Assembly (NCBI GenBank): GCA_030041275.1
Contig: JASHOE010000143.1
Span: 1 to 59,328, forward strand
Source: Streptosporangiaceae bacterium
GTDB taxonomy: Bacteria; Actinomycetota; Actinomycetes; Streptosporangiales; Streptosporangiaceae
Direction of reading: 5' to 3'
DNA length: 59,328 nucleotides
Part shown: positions 35,809 to 43,697 of the stretch, one piece after another
Numbering within the stretch: the first letter of the stretch is position 1
Layout of the letters: each line of letters opens with the position of its first letter
Translations under genes and position numbers: made by a program
Notes under the pieces: generated by a model
What the model was told of the DNA's origin: nothing
Databases searched by the model: none
What the model saw: only the letters and a program-made list of their open reading frames with translations

Positions 35809-37464
35809 ATGGCGGACGACTATGACGTCATCATCGTCGGGACAGGGGCCGGGGGCGGGACGCTGGCGCACACGCTCGCGCCGACGGGCAAGCGGATACT
35901 GCTGATCGAGCGCGGTACCTTCCTCACTAGGGAGCTGGGGAACTGGGAGCCAGGGCCGGTGTTTGTGGACGGTGCCTACATATCGCCCGATACGTGGTAT
36001 GACGGCGACGGCACCCCGTTCCAGCCGCAGGTCCACTACTTCGTGGGCGGCGCCACCAAGATGTACGGCGCTGCGCTCTACCGGCTCCGTCCGGAGGACT
36101 TCGGCGAGATCAAGCACGTTGATGGCATCTCGCCGGCCTGGCCAGTCAGCTACGCCGACTTCGAGCCCTGGTACACCAAGGCGGAGTGGCTCTATCAGGT
36201 GCATGGGGAGCATGGCGAGGATCCGAGCGAGGGACCAGCCTCCCGGCAGTATCCCTGGCCGCCGGTGTCACACGAGCCCAGGATCCAGCGAATTTCTGAC
36301 TCGCTGGCGCAGGCTGGCTACCACCCGTTCCACGCGCCGTGCGGGATCTTGCTGAACGAGGCAGACCGGCCGGCCAGCACCTGCATCCGGTGCGCGACGT
36401 GCGACGGCTACCCGTGTCTGGTGCACGCCAAGTCGGACGCCGAGGTGATCGCGGTCCGGCCGCTGCTGGACCTGCCCAACGTGACGCTGCTCGTGAACTC
36501 CGAGGTAGTACGGCTGGAGACCGACCAGTCCGGGCGGACCGTCACGGGTGTCGTCGTCGATCACGGTGGCGACGGGAAGCAGGAGATCTACACCGCGGAC
36601 ATCGTTGTGCTCGCCGCAGGTGCAGCCAACACCGCGAAGATTTTGCTCCGGTCTGCGTCCGAGGCGCACCCGACCGGGCTGGCGAACGGGTCAGACCAGG
36701 TCGGCCGCAACTACATGTTCCACATCAGCAAGGCGATATCTGCGTTCGCGCCGGAAGACAACGACACAGTGTTCCAGAAGACCCTGGGCCTGAACGATTT
36801 CTACCTGGCCGGCGACGGCCGCGAATGGCCTATGGGCAACATCCAGATGCTCGGCAAGTCCAGCGGCGGCGCGATGAAGGGCGAGGAACCGCACCTGACC
36901 AAGCTCATCCCGCACTGGAGCCTCGATGAGGCCGCCAGACACGCCGTGGACTTCTGGCTGACTACCGAGGACCTGCCCAGGCCTGACAACCGGGTCACGG
37001 TCGACCGCGACGGCAGCGTCCACGTCACCTACAACGAGCACAACCAGGCTGAGGCGGCCAGCCTCTACCACGAGTTCGGTCAGCTGCTCAATCACCTCGG
37101 CCTGGCCAAGCACCACGTGCTGCACAAGAGCTTCTACATGAGCATGAACATCCCGCTTGCCGGGTGCGCACACCAGGCCGGCACGTGTCGGTTCGGTACC
37201 GACCCGGCCACTTCGGTGCTCGACGCCAACTGCAAGGCACACGAGGTCGACAACTTGTACGTGGCGGACACCAGCTTCTTCCCGAGCATCGGCGCGGTCA
37301 ACCCAGGGCTCACCGCCATTGCCAACGGCATCCGGGTCGGCGAGCACATCGCCGAGCGGCTCGGTGCTACCGGCGCTGGCGCCTGGGCGCCAGCCCAGCG
37401 CAGCGCCCCAAACCAGCGCGCAGCCACGCCGCACGCGGCCAGCGCTGTTCCCCGGGAGAGCTGA
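35809..37464 (+). CDS. GMC-family oxidoreductase with a four-cysteine motif
   Basis: A 551-residue FAD-dependent GMC oxidoreductase. VIIVGTGAGGGTLAHTLAPTG (residues 7-27) binds the ADP part of FAD; PQVHYFVGGATKMYGAALYRL is the GMC signature; NLYVADTSFFPSIGAVNPGLT is the C-terminal signature, with a catalytic His near CAHQAG. Residues 192-203 read CIRCATCDGYPC (C-x2-C-x2-C-x4-C), in the place where FAD glucose dehydrogenases of the bacterial three-subunit type bind an iron-sulphur cluster; whether a cluster forms here is inference. There is no Tat signal, so it is cytoplasmic. ATG 35809 has AGGGAGG upstream. It starts a co-directional run with zwf-like and ndh genes. Likely substrate: a sugar or alcohol. 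Confidence 0.85.
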   Translation: MADDYDVIIVGTGAGGGTLAHTLAPTGKRILLIERGTFLTRELGNWEPGPVFVDGAYISPDTWYDGDGTPFQPQVHYFVGGATKMYGAALYRLRPEDFGEIKHVDGISPAWPVSYADFEPWYTKAEWLYQVHGEHGEDPSEGPASRQYPWPPVSHEPRIQRISDSLAQAGYHPFHAPCGILLNEADRPASTCIRCATCDGYPCLVHAKSDAEVIAVRPLLDLPNVTLLVNSEVVRLETDQSGRTVTGVVVDHGGDGKQEIYTADIVVLAAGAANTAKILLRSASEAHPTGLANGSDQVGRNYMFHISKAISAFAPEDNDTVFQKTLGLNDFYLAGDGREWPMGNIQMLGKSSGGAMKGEEPHLTKLIPHWSLDEAARHAVDFWLTTEDLPRPDNRVTVDRDGSVHVTYNEHNQAEAASLYHEFGQLLNHLGLAKHHVLHKSFYMSMNIPLAGCAHQAGTCRFGTDPATSVLDANCKAHEVDNLYVADTSFFPSIGAVNPGLTAIANGIRVGEHIAERLGATGAGAWAPAQRSAPNQRAATPHAASAVPRES

Positions 37465-37566
37465 CCGGCCACAAAGAGGCGGCTCGAGCATCACCCGGTT
37501 CGGGTGGCGTGCCATATCGGCACGGGGTTTCAGATGGATACAGCACACAGCTCCGGAGGAGGCGGC

Positions 37567-38940
37567 ATGCCAACTGACAAAGTGGATGCTCTGGTGATCT
37601 TCGGGGCAACCGGGGATCTAGCCAAGCTTGAGACATTTCCCGCACTGGTCGGGCTTGTCGACCGCGGCGTGCTCGATGTCCCGGTGATCGGCGTCGCCAA
37701 GAGCGGCTGGGGGCTGGAGCAGTTTCGCAACTACGCGATCGATTCGCTAAAGCGCAACAAGATGGACCAGAAAACCCCGGCCGCAACCGAGATGCTCAGC
37801 CTGTTGCGCTACGTGGACGGGGACCTCGACGACGCCAGCACCTACAAGGCAATGTCGGACGCCATCGGCGACGGTACCCGCGTTCTGTATTACCTGGAGG
37901 TCCCGCCACCACTCTTCGGCCGGATAGCCCAAGGCATCTCGGAAGCTGGCCGCGCCACCAACGCGCGCGTCATGGTTGAGAAGCCATTCGGAACCGACCT
38001 GGCGAGCGCGCAGCAGCTGACCGAGACGCTGCGTAAGTTCTATCCCGAAGACGCGATCTACCGGGTGGACCACTGGCTTGGCTTCGACCCGGTGGAAAAT
38101 CTGCTCTTCGTCCGGTTCGCCAACTCCGTGCTTGAGCCACTGCTGCAGCGCGACTACGTGCAGAGCGTCCAGATCACCATGGGCGAGGAATTCGACGTCT
38201 CCGATCGGGGCCGCTTCTATGACCGCACTGGTGCCATCAGGGACGTGGTGCAAAACCACATGCTGCAGATACTGGCGAGCGCGCTGGCCGAGCCGCCCGG
38301 GGGCGCCGGCCTGACTTCCTGGCGCGACTCCAAGGCGCAGTTCATCGCCACCCTGCGGCCACTGACACCGGAGGACGCAGTGCGCGGCCAGTACGACGGC
38401 TATCTCGGTGTCGAGGGCGTCGCGCCCGACTCGACCACGGAAAGCTACGTCGCCGTGCGGCTGGCTTCGGACTCCTGGCGGTGGGCCCACGTACCGATGC
38501 TCATCCGGGCTGGCAAATGCATGCCCGTCACCGCGACTGAAATCAGCATCCGCTTCCGTCGGCCACCGCACGACGTGTTCGGCATCGAGCCCGCAAACGT
38601 GGCCAACTCGCTGCGGTTCCGCGTCTACCCGCAGGCCCAGGTACGGCTCGGCCTGGTAGGGAAGAAGCAGGGCGCAGGCTGGGCGCCGCAGGAGGAAGAG
38701 CTCAGCTTCGCCGAGCAGCCGGCGTCCGACATGCGGGCCTACGACCGGCTCATCGGTGCCGCCCTGTCCGGCGAGCGGTGGCTGTTTGCGCGCGAGGACG
38801 CCGTCGAAGCGGCGTGGCGCGTCGTGGACCCGATACTCGGCGACGCGGTCCCGCTGCACAGCTACCCGCGCGGCAGCTGGGGGCCCAAGGAGGCCGACAG
38901 CCTGCTGCCTGAGGGTGTTCCGTGGCACGACCCGGTCTAG
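37567..38940 (+). CDS. Divergent glucose-6-phosphate dehydrogenase-family protein
   Basis: A 457-residue member of the G6PDH family with NADP-binding FGATGDLA (residues 12-19) and MVEKPFGTDLASA. Asp168 and His169 of the active-site motif and the base-like His231 (VVQNHMLQ) are kept. The residues that hold the phosphate in classical enzymes are not: the motif RIDHYLGK reads RVDHWLGF (Trp170, Phe173), the lysine in GDLAxRK is Glu22, and the lysine after RTGKRLP is Thr322. The sugar ring site is therefore kept but the phosphate pocket is remodelled. It may act on an unphosphorylated or different sugar, or be non-catalytic. GGAGGAGG precedes ATG 37567. No gnd, opcA or tal gene is adjacent. Confidence 0.85.
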   Translation: MPTDKVDALVIFGATGDLAKLETFPALVGLVDRGVLDVPVIGVAKSGWGLEQFRNYAIDSLKRNKMDQKTPAATEMLSLLRYVDGDLDDASTYKAMSDAIGDGTRVLYYLEVPPPLFGRIAQGISEAGRATNARVMVEKPFGTDLASAQQLTETLRKFYPEDAIYRVDHWLGFDPVENLLFVRFANSVLEPLLQRDYVQSVQITMGEEFDVSDRGRFYDRTGAIRDVVQNHMLQILASALAEPPGGAGLTSWRDSKAQFIATLRPLTPEDAVRGQYDGYLGVEGVAPDSTTESYVAVRLASDSWRWAHVPMLIRAGKCMPVTATEISIRFRRPPHDVFGIEPANVANSLRFRVYPQAQVRLGLVGKKQGAGWAPQEEELSFAEQPASDMRAYDRLIGAALSGERWLFAREDAVEAAWRVVDPILGDAVPLHSYPRGSWGPKEADSLLPEGVPWHDPV

Positions 38941-38984
38941 CTTGCAGCCCGCGTGAAGAACAGCCCGCCTGAGGAGAAGCGCGC

Positions 38985-40385
38985 ATGGACGGTCAGGACT
39001 CGGCCGGCACGGTAGTGATCGTCGGCGGCGGCTTCGCTGGACTGTTCGCAGCCCGGGCGCTGCGCGACGGTCCGTTCTCGGTCACGCTCGTCGACCAGAC
39101 GCCGCAGCACGTATTCCAGCCGCTGCTCTATCAGTGCGCGACCGGGATCCTGTCGGAAGGGCAGATCACCGCCCCGCTGCGGCGACTGCTGCGCAAGCAC
39201 AGCAACCTGCGGACCATCGCGGCCGAGGCGGTCGACGTGGATGCGGCCAGCCACCAGCTTGTCTGCCGGCGGCCTGGCGGCGAGCAGATCATGGTCCCCT
39301 ACGATCACCTGATCGTCGGGGCGGGCGTGCGCCAGTCGTACTTCGGCCATGAAGAGTTCGCCACCTGGGCGCCGGGGATGAAGACCATTTCTGACGTCCT
39401 CACCATTCGCCGGCGGGTGTTCGGGGCGTTCGAGATGGCGGAGACCGCCAGCAACGCAGCCGAGGAGCAGCACTGGCTCACGTTCGCGCTCGTCGGCGCC
39501 GGGCCGACCGGAGTAGAGCTAGCCGGGCAGATACGCGAGCTCGCCACCAAGACCCTGTGTGATGAGTACCGCAGGGCCCGGCCCGAAGATGCGCGCGTGC
39601 TGCTGTTCGACGGCGGGTCCGCGCCGCTGGCGGCGTTCGGCGCGAAGCTGTCCGGCCGTGCCGCTGCCGAGCTGAAGGCGCTTGGGGTCGAGCTGCACAT
39701 GGACTCGATCGTGACTAGCGTCGATCAAGATGGACTGACCGTCCGTGATCATGACGGCAATGAGACTCGGTTCGACGCGGCAACGGTGCTCTGGACGGCG
39801 GGCGTCGAAGCCCCGCCGATCGCCGAAGCGCTCGCCAGCGCGACCGGCTCGGACCGCGACCGGGCGGGGCGAATCTGCGTTCAGGACGACCTCACCATCT
39901 CCGGTCATCCGGAGATTTCGGTCGTGGGCGACATGATGAGCCTCCGCAAGCTGCCCGGCGTAGCCGAAGTCGCCATGCAGTCCGGACTCTACGCTGGGCG
40001 GCGGGTGCGGCGCGAGCTGACCGGCGAGGGTCAGTCGCGGCCCTTCAAGTACCGCGACTTCGGCTCCGCGGCCTACATAGCGCGCGGCCGCGCTGTGGTC
40101 TCCGCCGGACCAGTCCAGTTGTCCGGCCTGCCGGGGTGGTTTGTGTGGCTCTTCATCCACATCGCGTTCCTGACCGGCTTCCGGAACCGCTTCGGTGCGA
40201 TTCTCACCTGGTGGATCGCCTTCACTCGCGACATCCGCAGGGAGCGCGCCTACACCACCCGCTCGGTCGGGATCGTCCAGGACGTGTATCAGCCGTTCGC
40301 TGGCGTTCCTAGCCAGCGCGCCGAGGAGGCGCGGCCGCAACGGCCGGCCCCGTCTCAGCCCGCGGCGCACCGACCGCCAGCCTGA
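38985..40385 (+). CDS. ndh: Type II NADH dehydrogenase (NDH-2)
   Basis: A 466-residue NDH-2-like flavoprotein. VVIVGGGFAGLFAARAL (about residues 6-22) binds FAD, FALVGAGPTGVELAGQIREL (about 166-185) binds NAD(P)H, and ISVVGDMM with AEVAMQSGLYAGRRVRREL is the second FAD contact. The C-terminal LSGLPGWFVWLFIHIAFLTGFRNR is the amphipathic/membrane-anchoring end. It passes electrons from NADH to menaquinone without pumping protons. GAGGAGA precedes the ATG. The 3' end overlaps the convergent FUSC-like gene by 77 bp. Confidence 0.88.
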   Translation: MDGQDSAGTVVIVGGGFAGLFAARALRDGPFSVTLVDQTPQHVFQPLLYQCATGILSEGQITAPLRRLLRKHSNLRTIAAEAVDVDAASHQLVCRRPGGEQIMVPYDHLIVGAGVRQSYFGHEEFATWAPGMKTISDVLTIRRRVFGAFEMAETASNAAEEQHWLTFALVGAGPTGVELAGQIRELATKTLCDEYRRARPEDARVLLFDGGSAPLAAFGAKLSGRAAAELKALGVELHMDSIVTSVDQDGLTVRDHDGNETRFDAATVLWTAGVEAPPIAEALASATGSDRDRAGRICVQDDLTISGHPEISVVGDMMSLRKLPGVAEVAMQSGLYAGRRVRRELTGEGQSRPFKYRDFGSAAYIARGRAVVSAGPVQLSGLPGWFVWLFIHIAFLTGFRNRFGAILTWWIAFTRDIRRERAYTTRSVGIVQDVYQPFAGVPSQRAEEARPQRPAPSQPAAHRPPA

Positions 40386-41568
40386 CCGGCCTGAGAAATA
40401 ACTCAGCGGCCGTGCGCTTGGGGGCCGCGCGCTTGGCGAGCAAGCCAGCGAGGAGCATGACGAGCACACCGATTCCCACCCCGGCCACGGTCCACAGCAC
40501 CCGATAGCCGACCGCGTCAAAGTGGGAGGGCTGCGGAAGGTCGACCAGGATCAGCACTCCGGCGGCGATGAAGCCGCAGTAGAGCGCGTAATTCCAGAAC
40601 CGAGTGGCGACTCCGTGCACCAGCAGGACGAGCGCGACCACTTCGAGTCCGTGCGTGATCTCGAACAGCCGGAATCCGTGCTCACTGGCGGGTATCAAGA
40701 GCAGCACCGCGGCCCCGGCAGCGCCGATCGCCGCGCCTACGAGCCGCTGAACGGCTATGAGTGTGGACTGCTGCAGGCTCGGCTTCATCGCGACGAGGGC
40801 TGCGATCGACATCCAGTACCCGTAGGAGAGGCTCAGGCCGAACGCGAGCGCCGAAGTGCTGGCGATGGCCAAGGCGCGGATGACTGCGAACATGATCATC
40901 GGCGGCGTCAGGCTCCGGCGGGAGGTATCACCGGGCAGTTCAGCGATTGGCTGCGGCCAGGGACGACGTCGGCAGACGAGCCACGCGCCGAACGTCACGA
41001 CAAGCCACAGCGCCGATCCGCCGGCCCAGGCGAGCACCTGAGCCCAGACGTAGTCGGTGATGCGGGGGTGCTGATGGAGGGAGAACGCGAACCCCAGGAC
41101 GACGACGAACCAGACATTGAGGACCACGGCGGCGACGAACCTGTGCAGCCCGAGCGTGACCGCCAGCCCGGCCGACAGCGTCACGCCGAAAGCCGCAAGC
41201 ACCAGCCAGCCCCACGCATCTCCGCCGATGCCAAATCCCAGCGCGGTGATGCCCGCGCCGATCAGCGAGAAGCCGGCGATGCGAGACGCGCGCTGCGCGT
41301 AACCGCCTCCAGGGTCGGCCAGCACTGCCGAAAGCAGGCCAAAGAGGGCGCTCAGCAGGTAAAGCTCGTGCCCGATCGCCCAGAGCACCACCAGCGGCAC
41401 CAGCATGACGTCAAGCAGCATCACGGCGCGCGCCCAGTTGAGCGCGGCCGGATTGAGCTCGAACACCTTCGACAGCCAATGCGGGCCGGGACTGGGCTGC
41501 GGCTGCGTTACTTGCCCGGTTGCCGTGGCACTGTGCGAACCGGCCCGCACCGCTCCCTCTGGCCGCAT
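40309..41568 (-). CDS. FUSC-family membrane protein (aromatic-acid/efflux-type)
   Basis: A 419-residue protein with two clusters of about five to six transmembrane helices separated by a basic loop (VCRRRPWPQPIAELPGD), the organisation of FUSC/aromatic-acid exporter-like proteins. The second block contains SLSYGYWMSIAALVAMKPSLQQSTLIAVQRLVGAAIGA, the conserved FUSC motif with YW..I...V. An N-terminal disordered tail of about 30 residues and an Ala/Pro-rich tail flank it. Convergent with ndh, overlapping it by 77 bp. It likely exports organic acids; substrate unknown. Confidence 0.75.
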   Translation of the reverse strand: MRPEGAVRAGSHSATATGQVTQPQPSPGPHWLSKVFELNPAALNWARAVMLLDVMLVPLVVLWAIGHELYLLSALFGLLSAVLADPGGGYAQRASRIAGFSLIGAGITALGFGIGGDAWGWLVLAAFGVTLSAGLAVTLGLHRFVAAVVLNVWFVVVLGFAFSLHQHPRITDYVWAQVLAWAGGSALWLVVTFGAWLVCRRRPWPQPIAELPGDTSRRSLTPPMIMFAVIRALAIASTSALAFGLSLSYGYWMSIAALVAMKPSLQQSTLIAVQRLVGAAIGAAGAAVLLLIPASEHGFRLFEITHGLEVVALVLLVHGVATRFWNYALYCGFIAAGVLILVDLPQPSHFDAVGYRVLWTVAGVGIGVLVMLLAGLLAKRAAPKRTAAELFLRPVRLAVGAPRAETGPAVAAAPPRRAG

Positions 41569-41696
41569 GCCCCGGTCCTACCCGGGCGGACCAGCCAGTT
41601 CACGAGCCTGTGCCGTGCGGCCGCCTCATCCGGGCCGGGTGGTTTCCGCGCCACCGGCTGACGGGAGGCTGAGCGGTATCCAGAGGAGGGAACACA

Positions 41697-43568
41697 GTGG
41701 AGCGCTACCCCAACATCAGTGATCACGGCCTCATCGGCGACCTGCAGACGGCAGCGCTGGTGACGACCGACGGCTCGATCGATTTCTTCTGCTGCCCCCG
41801 GTTTGACTCGCCGAGCGTGTTCTGCTCGCTGCTGGATGCGGACAAGGGCGGCTATTTCAGCATCAAGCCTGCGACCGACAGCTACGTGACCAGGCAGCTG
41901 TATCTGCCGAACACCGCGATCCTTATCACCCGGTTCATGACGCCCGACGGGGTCGGCGAGGTGCAGGACTTCATGCCGATCATCGAGGGCGGGCCGACGG
42001 ACCGGCACCGGCTCGTACGCCAGGTCCGGGTGGCGCGCGGTCAGATGCAGTTTGTCATCGATCTGCAGCCGCGGTTTGACTTCGGCCGGGCCAGCCACAC
42101 CGTCGATGTCACCGACGTGGGCGCGGCGTTCTGCACCGCCGGAGGCATGGAGCTGACGCTGCACACCGCCGGGCGGCGTGACGTCAACCGGGGCGGGGTG
42201 GCGCCGGAGCAGGTCGGCGGCGGACTCCGCGCGACGATCACGCTGCGCGAGGGCGAGACCGGCGGGGTGGTGCTGGAGTCGATGGGCGGCGAGCCCCGGG
42301 CCATCGCGCCGGAGGAGCTGCAGCGGCTCGTCGACGACACCACCTCCTACTGGAAGGCCTGGATGAACCGGTCGACCTACACCGGCAGGTGGCGGGAGAT
42401 GGTCGTTCGGTCAGCGATGACGCTGAAGCTGATGACCTATCAGCCCTCGGGCGCGCCTGTGGCGGCGGCCACGCTGGGGCTGCCCGAGCAGGCCGGCGGC
42501 GAGCGCAACTGGGACTACCGGTTCACCTGGATCCGGGACGGGTCGCTGACCATGCACGCGCTGGCAAACCTGGGCTACATGGACGAGGCGGCCCGGTTCG
42601 GCGCGTGGATGCGCGACCGGATAACCGAGGGCGGGGCAGGCAACGGCACCAGCCCGCTGAAGATCATGTACCGGGTGGACGGGTCCTCCGATCTGACTGA
42701 GGAGATCCTGGAGGACTTCGAAGGCTGGCGGGGCTCCACGCCGGTCCGGGTCGGCAACGCTGCCGCCGACCAGCTCCAGCTCGACATCTACGGCGAAGGC
42801 ATGGACGCGATCATGGCGGGAGACCAGGCCGGTGTGCCGATCGCCTATGAGGGCTGGCTCGCCCTCACCAAGATCATGGACTGGGTCGCCGACAACTGGG
42901 ACCAGCCCGACGAGGGCATCTGGGAGACCCGCGGCGGCCGCAAGAACTTCACCTACGGCCGCGTCCAGTGCTGGGTTGCCCTCGACCGGGCCATCAAGCT
43001 GGCCCAGCGGCACGGTCGGCCGGCCAACGTCGCCAAATGGGCCGCCGCCCGCGACGCCCTCTACAACCAGATCATGACCAGCGGCTGGAACGAGAAGGTC
43101 AAGGCGTTCACCCAGCACTATGACACTCAGGTGCTGGACTCCTCGCTGCTGTTCATGCCGATCGAGGACTTCATCTCGGCCACCGACCCGCGCTGGCTGT
43201 CCACGCTCGATGGGATGAACAAGGAACTGGTTTCCGACAGCCTGGTCTACCGGTACAACCCGGCCGCTTCACCCGACGGCCTGCACGGTGAGGAGGGCAC
43301 TTTCTCGCTGTGCACCTTCCTGTACGTCGACGCGCTCGCGCGGGCTGGCCGGCTCGACGATGCCGTGCTGACCTTCGAGAAGATGTTCACCTACGGCAAC
43401 CACCTCGGCCTGTTCTCCGAGGAGATCGACTCCACCGGCGGGCAGCTCGGTAACTTCCCGCAGGCCTTCACCCACCTTGCGCTCATCAACTCCGCCATCA
43501 CCCTCAACCGCGAGCTGGACAACCGCGAAGGCAAGATCGTGCCGGTTCTCGCCTCGGCGGCAAGGTAG
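41697..43568 (+). CDS. Glycoside hydrolase family 15 protein (glucoamylase/trehalase-like)
   Basis: A 623-residue GH15 enzyme. N-terminal IGDLQTAALVTTDGSIDFFCCPRFDSPSVF is the beta-sandwich region; GERNWDYRFTWIRDGSLTM opens the (alpha/alpha)6 barrel; NWDQPDEGIWETRGG carries the probable general acid Glu, and HGEEGTFSLCTFLYVDALARAG the general base Glu. Family members hydrolyse alpha-glucans or trehalose to release glucose; actinobacterial cytoplasmic ones are often trehalases. No signal peptide, so it acts inside the cell. GTG start with AGAGGAGGG at good spacing. Confidence 0.9.
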   Translation: MERYPNISDHGLIGDLQTAALVTTDGSIDFFCCPRFDSPSVFCSLLDADKGGYFSIKPATDSYVTRQLYLPNTAILITRFMTPDGVGEVQDFMPIIEGGPTDRHRLVRQVRVARGQMQFVIDLQPRFDFGRASHTVDVTDVGAAFCTAGGMELTLHTAGRRDVNRGGVAPEQVGGGLRATITLREGETGGVVLESMGGEPRAIAPEELQRLVDDTTSYWKAWMNRSTYTGRWREMVVRSAMTLKLMTYQPSGAPVAAATLGLPEQAGGERNWDYRFTWIRDGSLTMHALANLGYMDEAARFGAWMRDRITEGGAGNGTSPLKIMYRVDGSSDLTEEILEDFEGWRGSTPVRVGNAAADQLQLDIYGEGMDAIMAGDQAGVPIAYEGWLALTKIMDWVADNWDQPDEGIWETRGGRKNFTYGRVQCWVALDRAIKLAQRHGRPANVAKWAAARDALYNQIMTSGWNEKVKAFTQHYDTQVLDSSLLFMPIEDFISATDPRWLSTLDGMNKELVSDSLVYRYNPAASPDGLHGEEGTFSLCTFLYVDALARAGRLDDAVLTFEKMFTYGNHLGLFSEEIDSTGGQLGNFPQAFTHLALINSAITLNRELDNREGKIVPVLASAAR

Positions 43569-43583
43569 CCGCGCCGCCGCCTG

Positions 43584-43674
43584 CGTCTCACCAACTCGGC
43601 CAATCACCCGCAGCGGGTGAGACGTACAGGCTGCCAGGCGGGGAAAGACAGCACAGCTACGCCGTCGCGGGTGA
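43584..43674 (+). promoter_or_regulatory. cydA leader with mutually exclusive hairpins
   Basis: Four short elements can pair in alternative ways: CGTCTCACC (43584-43592), TCACCCGC (43604-43611), GCGGGTGA (43613-43620, extended to GGTGAGACG at 43616-43624) and a second GCGGGTGA (43667-43674). 43604-43611/43613-43620 form a palindrome with a 1-nt centre (a possible operator); 43584-43592/43616-43624 form a 9-bp stem; the 43667 copy can pair with either left arm and lies just before the Shine-Dalgarno AGAGGGGG (43683-43690). It could be an operator, a terminator for the GH15 gene, or an attenuator. Confidence 0.45.
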
Positions 43675-43697
43675 GGCGTGTCTAGAGGGGGCCGCAG

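Noticed and set aside
43604..43620. TCACCCGC-A-GCGGGTGA as a Rex operator for cyd genes
   Set aside because: The Rex consensus TTGTGAA-like arms are absent; the site is AT-poor and better described as an unknown palindrome or RNA structure.
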